DNA of 64,000 nucleotides, from positions 62,001 through 126,000 of the forward strand of contig NZ_FNOX01000006.1 of the NCBI RefSeq assembly GCF_900107155.1, written 5' to 3'. The notes under the pieces are model-generated. The model saw only the letters and a list, made by a program, of their open reading frames with translations. It was not told where the DNA came from and did not search any database. The stretch is from Pseudomonas salomonii (GTDB lineage: Bacteria > Pseudomonadota > Gammaproteobacteria > Pseudomonadales > Pseudomonadaceae). This document shows positions 57,846 through 64,000 of the stretch, piece after piece. The first letter of the stretch is position 1; every line of letters starts with the position of its first letter. The translations under genes and the position numbers were made by a program.

Positions 57846-60506
57846 TCAGACCGCTACGGGGTTCGTCTTGTCGACGTTGATCCCGTAGCGGCTGATGGCC
57901 TCGCTCACCTTGTCACGCCCGATCACGCCGTCATCGGCCAGCGCCTTCAGCGCCGCCAACACGATGAAGTGGCGGTCCACCTCAAAGAATTCGCGCAGGG
58001 TTTCGCGGGTGTCCGATTGCCCAAAGCCATCGGTGCCCAGCGCCACAAAACGGCGGCCGTGTACAAACGGGCGGATCTGGTCGGCGAATAACTTCATATA
58101 GTCCGTCGCCACCACCACCGGCCCGCTGTGTCCGGCCAAGCTGGTTTCCACGTAGCTCGCGCGCGGTTCGTCCTGCGGGTGCAGCAGGTTCCAGCGCTCT
58201 ACCGCGTGCCCGTCGCGGCGCAATTCGGTCAGGCTGGTGGCGCTCCAGACATTACTGGCTACGCCAAAGTCCTTGTCGAGCAGTTGCGCTGCGCCAATCA
58301 CCTCGCGCAGGATCGAGCCGCTGCCCATCAATTGCACCTGTGCCTGGGGGTGCGTGCTCAGTGGATACAAGCCTTTGAGAATCCCGTCCTCCACGCCTTC
58401 GGGCATGGCCGGGTGCGGGTAGTTTTCGTTGAGCAGGGTGATGTAGTAGTAAATGTCCTCCTGTTCGACGTACATGCGCCGCATGCCTTCGCGAATGATC
58501 ACCGCCAGCTCGTAGGCAAAGGTCGGGTCATAGGCGACGCAGCAGGGGATCACCGACGCCAGGATATGGCTGTGGCCGTCGTCATGCTGCAAGCCTTCGC
58601 CCATCAGCGTGGTGCGGCCGGCCGTGGCGCCCAGCAGAAAGCCGCGAGCGCGGGCATCGCCGGCGGCCCAGGCCAGGTCGCCGACGCGCTGGAACCCGAA
58701 CATCGAATAGAAAATGTAGAACGGCACGGTCATCAAGCCGTGATTGCTGTAAGACGTGCTCGCCGCAATCCACGAAGAAATGGCCCCGGATTCATTCAGG
58801 CCTTCCTGCATGATCTGTCCGTCTTTGCTCTCTTTGTAGTAGCTCAATTGCCCGGCGTCTTGCGGGGTATAGAGCTGGCCGACGGCGGAGTGAATGCCGA
58901 TCTGGCGGAACAGGCTCTCCATGCCGAAGGTGCGCGACTCGTCCGGCACGATGGGTACGATCAGCTTGCCCAGGTGCGGGTCTTTCAACAGCGTGCCGAG
59001 GATGCGCACAAACGCCATGGTGGTGGAGATGGCGCGCTCGCCGGTGTCTTTGAGCTGGGTGGCAAACGCGCTCAGTTCGGGAATCTGCAAGGCTTCGACC
59101 GCAGTGTGTCGTGCTGGCACATAGCCGCCCAACGCCTGGCGACGGGCAGCGAAGTAGCGGGCTTCTTCGCTGTCGGCGGCAGGCTTGAGGTAAGGGATTT
59201 CGTCGAGCTGGTCATCGGCCACTTCCAGGCCGAAGCGGTCGCGAAAGGCTTTTACGGCATCAGCGCCCATCTTCTTCAACTGGTGATTGATGTTCTGGCC
59301 TTCGCCTGCTTCGCCCATGCCGAAACCCTTGACGGTTTTGGCCAGGATCACCGTCGGTTGGCCCTTGTGGCGCACGGCAGCGGCGTAGGCGTTGTAGACC
59401 TTGTCCGGGTCGTGGCCACCGCGTGAGAGTTTCCAGATATCGTCGTCGGACATGTCGGCAACCAGCGCCAGTAATTGCGGGTATTTGCCGAAGAAATGTT
59501 CACGCACATAGGCGCCGTTCTGGGATTTGTAGTTCTGGTAGTCGCCGTCCACGCACTCCATCATGCGTTGGCGCAACAGGCCGCTCTGGTCCTTTTCCAG
59601 CAGCGCATCCCAGCCGCCGCCCCAGATCACCTTGATCACATTCCAGCCGGCGGCGCGGTACAGGCTTTCGAACTCCTGGATCACCTTGGCATTGCCGCGC
59701 ACCGGGCCGTCCAGGCGCTGCAGGTTGCAGTTGACCACAAAGATCAGGTTGTCGAGCTTCTCGCGGCCGGCCAGGGAGATGGCCGCCAGGGATTCCGGCT
59801 GGTCCATTTCGCCGTCGCCCAGGAATGCCCACACCTTGCGGCCTTGGTGTGGCTTGAGGTCACGGAACTCCAGGTAGCGCATAAAGCGCGCCTGGTAGGC
59901 GGCGGTAATCGGGCCCAGGCCCATCGATACTGTCGGGAACTGCCAGAAGTCCGGCATCAGCCGTGGGTGCGGGTAGGAGGACAAGCCCTCGCCACCGGCC
60001 TCGCGGCGAAAGTTGTCCAGCTGCGCTTCGCTGATGCGGCCTTCGAGGTAGGCGCGGCCGTAAATGCCCGGGGAGGAGTGGCCCTGGATGTACACCAGAT
60101 CGCCGTCGAAGGTATCGGTTCGGCCACGGAAGAAGTGGTCGAAACCTACGTCGTACAGGACGGCGGCCGACGCGTAGGTCGCAATATGCCCACCGACACC
60201 CGAGTGTTTACCCGCACGCAGCACCATCGCCATGGCATTCCAGCGAATAAACGCATTGGTGCGCCGCTCGATGGCCAGGTTGCCGGGGTAGGGCAGTTGG
60301 CGGTCAACCGCGATGGTGTTGACGTAAGGCGTGGTCACCCGCCCGTAGAAGTCACCATGGCGCGCAACGTCGAAATCCAACAACTGATCTATCAGGTAGT
60401 GGGCACGTGGGCGGCCTTCGGTGGACAGCACCGATTCGATGGACTCCAGCCACTCGCGGGTTTCCTGTGGATCGTCGTCCAGTCTTACTGCGTTATTGGG
60501 GGTCAT
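57846..60506 (-). CDS. aceE: Homodimeric 2-oxoacid (pyruvate-type) dehydrogenase E1, AceE family paralogue
   Basis: The 886-residue E1 uses thiamine diphosphate to decarboxylate a 2-oxo acid and pass the acyl group to a lipoyl E2. The cofactor motif begins GDGEMDQPES and ends NCNLQRLDGP (about 230-265), and the homodimer-type HDDGHSHI active-site region lies near 640. It stands apart from any E2/E3 gene and is flanked by a MarR regulator. It is thus probably a second, inducible copy (for example for 2-oxobutyrate, as with MdeB), not the housekeeping aceE. GGAG precedes ATG 60506. Confidence 0.88.
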   Translation of the reverse strand: MTPNNAVRLDDDPQETREWLESIESVLSTEGRPRAHYLIDQLLDFDVARHGDFYGRVTTPYVNTIAVDRQLPYPGNLAIERRTNAFIRWNAMAMVLRAGKHSGVGGHIATYASAAVLYDVGFDHFFRGRTDTFDGDLVYIQGHSSPGIYGRAYLEGRISEAQLDNFRREAGGEGLSSYPHPRLMPDFWQFPTVSMGLGPITAAYQARFMRYLEFRDLKPHQGRKVWAFLGDGEMDQPESLAAISLAGREKLDNLIFVVNCNLQRLDGPVRGNAKVIQEFESLYRAAGWNVIKVIWGGGWDALLEKDQSGLLRQRMMECVDGDYQNYKSQNGAYVREHFFGKYPQLLALVADMSDDDIWKLSRGGHDPDKVYNAYAAAVRHKGQPTVILAKTVKGFGMGEAGEGQNINHQLKKMGADAVKAFRDRFGLEVADDQLDEIPYLKPAADSEEARYFAARRQALGGYVPARHTAVEALQIPELSAFATQLKDTGERAISTTMAFVRILGTLLKDPHLGKLIVPIVPDESRTFGMESLFRQIGIHSAVGQLYTPQDAGQLSYYKESKDGQIMQEGLNESGAISSWIAASTSYSNHGLMTVPFYIFYSMFGFQRVGDLAWAAGDARARGFLLGATAGRTTLMGEGLQHDDGHSHILASVIPCCVAYDPTFAYELAVIIREGMRRMYVEQEDIYYYITLLNENYPHPAMPEGVEDGILKGLYPLSTHPQAQVQLMGSGSILREVIGAAQLLDKDFGVASNVWSATSLTELRRDGHAVERWNLLHPQDEPRASYVETSLAGHSGPVVVATDYMKLFADQIRPFVHGRRFVALGTDGFGQSDTRETLREFFEVDRHFIVLAALKALADDGVIGRDKVSEAISRYGINVDKTNPVAV

Positions 60507-60561
60507 GTGCGGCTCCAGGGTAGGCGGATTTCAAGCAGCGGGCTCCTTGTGGGAGTTGCGC

Positions 60562-60586
60562 GAATGTAATTGCAATTGCAACTACA
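60562..60586. promoter_or_regulatory. MarR-type operator candidate 1
   Basis: The palindrome TTGCAATTGCAA (60570-60581) lies within a longer imperfect repeat TGTA...TACA (60565-60586), between the divergent E1 and marR genes. The 20-bp block 60562-60581 recurs at 62299-62318 with 18 matches. Confidence 0.65.
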
Positions 60587-60651
60587 TGACTGAATCTAGC
60601 GCGGGATGAGCTACTATTGCAACCTTCTTGAAATTCCCCGGATGGTGTTGC

Positions 60652-61122
60652 ATGTCGTCGAAAGAGCCAGATGTATGGTTCCGTTTTGTCAGGGCCCACA
60701 GGACGGTCATCCGAGAAATCGAACGCCGCCTGGCCGCGGCAGACCTGCCGCCCTACGCCTGGTATGACGCGTTATGGGGCCTGGAAAGCGGCCCCAACGG
60801 CACGCGGCGCATGCACGAATTGGCCGATGTGCTGGCGATTGAGCGCTACAACCTGACACGCCTGGTAGACCGCCTGGAAAAGGACGGCCTGGTGGTGCGT
60901 TCACGTTCCGACGGCGACGGCCGCGCAGCGTTTGCCTCGATCACCGAGGCCGGCCGGGTGTTGCGTAAACAGATGTGGAAAATCTACGAAAGCACGGTGG
61001 ATGAGCTGTTCCTGTCGCAAATCGAGCCTGAGCAGCGCCAGCTGTTTGCCGATACCTTGGAGCGCACGGCGGGGCTGGCGGTGGAGGCGGGCGTGCAAAT
61101 CCGCAGCCGACGCAAGATCTAA
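60652..61122 (+). CDS. MarR-family transcriptional regulator
   Basis: The 156-residue MarR-type dimeric winged-helix protein has its DNA-binding region at about 55-105 (MHELADVLAIERYNLTRLVDRLEKDGLVVRSRSDGDGRAAFASIT). The start ATG 60652 gives MSSKEPDVWFRF; a TTG eight codons upstream is less likely. It is divergent from the E1 gene. The TTGCAATTGCAA palindrome between them, repeated before the E1-like half gene, is the likely binding site. The effector is unknown. Confidence 0.88.
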   Translation: MSSKEPDVWFRFVRAHRTVIREIERRLAAADLPPYAWYDALWGLESGPNGTRRMHELADVLAIERYNLTRLVDRLEKDGLVVRSRSDGDGRAAFASITEAGRVLRKQMWKIYESTVDELFLSQIEPEQRQLFADTLERTAGLAVEAGVQIRSRRKI

Positions 61123-61138
61123 TAGGCGATGAGGGTCC

Positions 61139-61231
61139 AATGTGGGAGCGGGCTTGCTCGCGAATGCGGTGGGTCAGCCAGCCTCTATGTGTCTGACAGA
61201 TCGCATTCGCGAGCAAGCCCGCTCCCACATT
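61139..61231. repeat. REP doublet (GTGGGAGC family)
   Basis: AATGTGGGAGCGGGCTTGCT (from 61139) and its complement ending at 61231, with inner CGCGAATGCG/CGCATTCGCG arms. It lies between marR and the convergent E1-like half gene. Confidence 0.85.
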
Positions 61232-61250
61232 TTGATCGTATTGCCAGCCA

Positions 61251-62252
61251 TCACAGTGGATACCGACGCATCGCCGTTTCGACCTGCTCAACACCAATAC
61301 GGCCTTCATCGGCCAACGCCCGCAGCGCACACACCACAATCCAATACCGACTGGGCGCAGACGCCTGCACCGACCCTGCACCCAACCCGACAAACCGCGC
61401 CGGCACATGCGCCGCCAACTGATCGACAATCACCTGCGGATAACCGGTCACGGCAATCACCGGCGCGCTGCTCCCGGCCAGGCACTCCTGCAAATGGCAG
61501 CTTTGCCGGGCGGCCATCGGGTGCAGGCGATTCCAGCGCTCGGCCGCCGCTGCCTCACGGGCCAGCCGCGTGTAGCTTGGGCAGCTCCATACCTGCGCCG
61601 TCACTGCCCAATCCTGTTCAAGCAATTGCGCCGCGTGGGTCACGTCCTCGAGCGCTCGGCCCGCACCCAGCAAGCGCACCTCCCCAGTGTGAGTACGCTG
61701 GAGCGGGTACATGCCCTTGAGCGCTTCTTCACGATCCTGCTTATCCAGCCGCGCTGGGCGCTGTTGATCATGCAGCGCGAGGTAATAAAACCCCGGCTTG
61801 CCGTCGACATACAGCGCGTGAATTCCGGCCAGCACAATCGCCCGGGCTTCTTCGCCGGAAGCCGGGTCATAGGGCGTGCAGTGCGGGTTGGTCGCCAGCC
61901 ACAATGGCAGCGACGGTTGCGCGCCTCTGGGCCAGGCAGAGGGCTGGTTCTCGACGTCGTTGCAGAGAATGCCGCGCTGCGTGGCGGCCTGGGACAGCCC
62001 ACATAACTGCGCCGACGATGCTGCACGGTGCAGGTACAGCAGGGGTTTTTCGCCGGTATTGCGCGCAAACCAACTGGGCCAGTTGCCCACACGGCGGCTG
62101 CGTGACTGGCCACGAATCACCCAGGCCTGTCGGCTCAATTCCAGGGTATTGGCCATGGTCATGACCGTGTACAGCGGCGAGCCGGGAGGCGGCGCGGCAC
62201 TGCTCAGCGCATCGATACAGCGCTGCGCGGCTTGGGCGGTTGAGACAGGCAT
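61251..62252 (-). CDS. Stand-alone E1 C-terminal-half-like protein (transketolase-C fold), cofactor domain absent
   Basis: The 333-residue protein aligns with roughly residues 560-880 of the neighbouring E1. Shared segments include ALYVDGKPGFYYLALHDQ versus MYVEQEDIYYYITLLNEN, EEALKGMYPLQ versus DGILKGLYPLS, AAERWNRLHP versus AVERWNLLHP, and ALRALADEGRIG versus ALKALADDGVIG. The N-terminal GDG...N thiamine motif is wholly absent and the stretch before the last helix is shorter. It therefore cannot be a complete E1. AGGAG lies 9 nt before ATG 62252, and the frame is intact. It could be a regulatory subunit or a paralogue with a new task. Confidence 0.72.
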   Translation of the reverse strand: MPVSTAQAAQRCIDALSSAAPPPGSPLYTVMTMANTLELSRQAWVIRGQSRSRRVGNWPSWFARNTGEKPLLYLHRAASSAQLCGLSQAATQRGILCNDVENQPSAWPRGAQPSLPLWLATNPHCTPYDPASGEEARAIVLAGIHALYVDGKPGFYYLALHDQQRPARLDKQDREEALKGMYPLQRTHTGEVRLLGAGRALEDVTHAAQLLEQDWAVTAQVWSCPSYTRLAREAAAAERWNRLHPMAARQSCHLQECLAGSSAPVIAVTGYPQVIVDQLAAHVPARFVGLGAGSVQASAPSRYWIVVCALRALADEGRIGVEQVETAMRRYPL

Positions 62253-62298
62253 GGGGCGAGGCTCCTGGCGACAGAGGTTCCTACCCTAATGGAAAATG

Positions 62299-62328
62299 GC
62301 ATGTGATTGCAATTGCAATGATTGCAAT
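62299..62328. promoter_or_regulatory. MarR-type operator candidate 2
   Basis: GCATGTGATTGCAATTGCAA (62299-62318) contains the perfect palindrome ATTGCAATTGCAAT (62306-62319). A further half-site ATTGCAAT follows at 62321-62328. It is 47 nt upstream of the E1-like half gene and 171 nt upstream of the small acidic ORF. Confidence 0.65.
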
Positions 62329-62489
62329 CGCACCTCGATCTCGAAGTGCTAAATCGATCCAACCCTGCTACGTTTTATCTTGAAGTGCAGGAACGTCATG
62401 ACGCCGACATTTTTTCGTCATCACGGCACTTTAGGCTGGGTGTGCAGGTCATTTATCTGCAACCGCTTTTAACCAACAAGGAGTCCACC

Positions 62490-62576
62490 ATGGACGAATA
62501 CCAGGAAGAACTGCTGGAGTACCACGCGTTTGAACTGGATCCGCTGGATCCGGCCGATGACGCCACCGAGCTGTAA
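62490..62576 (+). CDS. 28-residue acidic peptide, function unknown
   Basis: A 28-codon frame with an AAGGAG ribosome site 6 nt upstream of ATG 62490. The product starts MDEYQEELLEYHAFELDPLD and ends DDATEL. It has 11 acidic residues, no Lys or Arg, and no signal or membrane segment. The strong ribosome site and coherent composition support translation. A palindrome CGTCATGACG (62394-62403) lies about 90 nt upstream. I do not recognise a family. Confidence 0.6.
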   Translation: MDEYQEELLEYHAFELDPLDPADDATEL

Positions 62577-62584
62577 CACCGACT

Positions 62585-63619
62585 TCAGGCGGAATGCCGC
62601 TGACTGCGGCGAAATTCCCCTGGGGTCTGGTTGTTCCACCGCCTGAAGGCCCGTTGAAAGGCTTGGGCTGAGGCAAAACCGAGCAAGTAGGCGATCTCGC
62701 CGAACGCCAGTTCCGTGTCGCGAATGTAGGTCATGGCCAGATCGCGGCGGGTATCGTTGAGAATTGCGCGAAACTGCGTGCCTTCGTCGGCCAGTTTGCG
62801 CCGCAGCGTCCAGGTTGGCAGCTTCAGGCGTGCCGCCACTTCTTCCAGGTCGGGTTCCCGGCCGCCATTGAGCATCGGCCCGAGCAACCTTGTAATGCGC
62901 TCGCGCAGGCTGCGGGTGCGGGTGAGTTGCTCCAACTCCTGTTCACATAATTTCAACAGCAACTGCCAGGTGCTGGGGCAATGCTGCGGGTTACGCAGGC
63001 CCAGGGTTGGCTGGTTGAGGCGCAACTGGTTGGCGTCGGCACCGAAATGCACGGGGCTATCACCCAGCACGCTGTATTGCTCGCTGTACTCCGGGGCTTC
63101 AAATTCGATGTCGATGCGCTGCGCCTGCACCGGTTGTTGGGCCAGGCTCGACAATTGCTGCAACCAGCCGGCGATGATCGAGTCCACCACAAAGCGGTTG
63201 TAGGCGTTGTATGGGCTGATGGAATAGAAGCGCAGCCAGGCGCCTTCGGCATCTTCGTGAAAGCTCGACTGCCCGCGATAGTTGGAGCCGTACAGCGCTT
63301 CAAACCGTGTCAGTGCGCGCGCCGCTTCGCGTACGTTGGGCGCCTGTGCGGCGGTGACGCCAGCCAATCCCGCCTGGCTCAGACGGCTCAATTGACCCAT
63401 GCGCAGGCCCAGGCCGGGGTCGCCGGTCAGTTGGATGGCGGCGTGGCCCAGGCGCATGTAGCGCGGGATCGACAACCGCGCCCCGGCTTCGGCAAGGCGC
63501 GCCGGGTCCAGGCCGTATTGCAGCAGCAGCGGTTGCGGGTCCAGGCCATGGCTGTGGACGGCGTCGGCAAGGGACTGTACAAAGCCCACCGACAAATCCC
63601 CAAGGCGCACCGGCTTCAC
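62585..63619 (-). CDS. AraC-family regulator with arabinose-binding-like N-terminal domain (OruR/ArgR type)
   Basis: The 344-residue protein has an N-terminal AraC_arabinose_bd-type domain (about 20-210, GLDPQPLLLQYGLDP, SIPRYMRLGHAAIQLTGDPGLGLRMG). Two C-terminal helix-turn-helices follow at about 240-340 (DLEEVAARLKLPTWTLRRKLADEG and FGEIAYLLGFASAQAFQRAFRRWNNQTPGEFR). ATG 63619 lies 5 nt from the stop of the nitrilase-family gene on the same strand, so the two are probably co-transcribed. Confidence 0.9.
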   Translation of the reverse strand: MKPVRLGDLSVGFVQSLADAVHSHGLDPQPLLLQYGLDPARLAEAGARLSIPRYMRLGHAAIQLTGDPGLGLRMGQLSRLSQAGLAGVTAAQAPNVREAARALTRFEALYGSNYRGQSSFHEDAEGAWLRFYSISPYNAYNRFVVDSIIAGWLQQLSSLAQQPVQAQRIDIEFEAPEYSEQYSVLGDSPVHFGADANQLRLNQPTLGLRNPQHCPSTWQLLLKLCEQELEQLTRTRSLRERITRLLGPMLNGGREPDLEEVAARLKLPTWTLRRKLADEGTQFRAILNDTRRDLAMTYIRDTELAFGEIAYLLGFASAQAFQRAFRRWNNQTPGEFRRSQRHSA

Positions 63620-63623
63620 GGCG

Positions 63624-64000
63624 TTACAGCCAGATATTCAGCAGGCGCGCGCCACGGGCGTCGTTGCCCGCAGTGACGTGCCCGTCATTGCTGAGAAAGC
63701 TGTGCCCGGCGGTGCCCAGGTCCCAGAACTGCCCACGCAGGAACACACTCATGCCGGCGCTGGCCTGGCTGATGGGCTGCTGGCTGATCAGGGTGAGGCG
63801 GCGCCAAGCCTCGCCTTCACTGAGTTCTTCGGGCTTGAGGCTGATTTCCGGCGGCGTGGACACGCTTTTAAAGCCGCGCCATGGCCGGTCCCAGGTGTCG
63901 CGGCCGGTGACGAAGGCCGGTACGGCGACCAGTTGCGCACCTTGCTCGTTGAGTTTGCGGTAGTTGTCCGGGTACCAGCTGTCGCTGCCGATCAGGATGC
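63624..64000 (-). CDS. Carbon-nitrogen hydrolase (nitrilase superfamily), 5' part outside the window
   Basis: Only the last ~125 codons are present. The segment LIGSDSWYPDNYRKLNEQGA followed by QLVAVPAFVTGRDTW matches the active-site-loop and following strand of the nitrilase fold. The tail FWDLGTAGHSFLSNDG fits the final strands. In active members the position of Gly in LIGSD is normally the catalytic Cys (IC-x-D). If the alignment holds, this protein lacks the nucleophile. It sits 5 nt upstream of the AraC-type regulator gene. Confidence 0.7.
   Translation of the reverse strand, partial: ILIGSDSWYPDNYRKLNEQGAQLVAVPAFVTGRDTWDRPWRGFKSVSTPPEISLKPEELSEGEAWRRLTLISQQPISQASAGMSVFLRGQFWDLGTAGHSFLSNDGHVTAGNDARGARLLNIWL

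Overview
The window reads as a chromosomal segment of a Pseudomonas of the fluorescens lineage. The evidence is GC-rich coding with strong third-position bias, a folD - tRNA-Arg/His/Leu/His - tig - clpP - clpX - lon - hupB - ppiD block, bkd genes with a divergent Lrp-type bkdR, and many short palindromic REP elements of two families (GTGGGAGC... and GATCGTTCCCACGC...). No insertion sequence, integrase, phage gene or CRISPR array was seen.

Layout. 1-5.6 kb: branched-chain 2-oxoacid dehydrogenase operon bkdA1-bkdA2-bkdB-lpdV (minus strand, lpdV cut by the window edge) with bkdR divergent. 5.6-9.0 kb: a sulfide-detoxification locus, with a BigR-like ArsR repressor, sulfide:quinone oxidoreductase and a TauE/SafE exporter on one strand and a persulfide-dioxygenase-type metallohydrolase on the other. 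9.2-12.0 kb: a two-gene MFS/HlyD drug efflux pair. 12.1-19.1 kb: an oxidative uronic-acid pathway (OprD-type porin, uronate dehydrogenase, lactonase, DctPQM TRAP transporter, aldose-1-epimerase family mutarotase) with three matching operator-like sites. 19.2-21.5 kb: copC/copD and a PAS-GGDEF diguanylate cyclase. 21.6-30.2 kb: reductive pyrimidine degradation (RutR-like TetR regulator, pydA, pydX, dihydropyrimidinase, NCS1 transporter, N-carbamoyl-beta-alanine amidohydrolase). 30.2-31.7 kb: a gene-poor rearranged stretch with large inverted repeats and a 216-bp tandem duplication. 31.6-37.4 kb: a tripartite RND efflux operon.

37.6-40.1 kb: small envelope genes, including a C39-like lipoprotein without the expected catalytic residues, and pbpG. 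40.3-51.7 kb: housekeeping genes free of REP elements: folD, four tRNAs, an ECF sigma factor, tig-clpP-clpX-lon-hupB, a tRNA-Asp-like relic and ppiD. 51.8-57.8 kb: nhaA, a ClC-type chloride transporter, an MFS/LysR divergent pair and a DUF2242-type lipoprotein. 57.8-62.6 kb: the most unusual locus. It holds an AceE-family homodimeric E1, a divergent MarR regulator, a stand-alone gene resembling only the C-terminal half of that E1, and a 28-residue acidic peptide gene. The same 20-bp block (18 of 20 positions identical) lies upstream of both E1-type genes. 62.6-64 kb: an AraC-type regulator and the 3' part of a nitrilase-superfamily gene.
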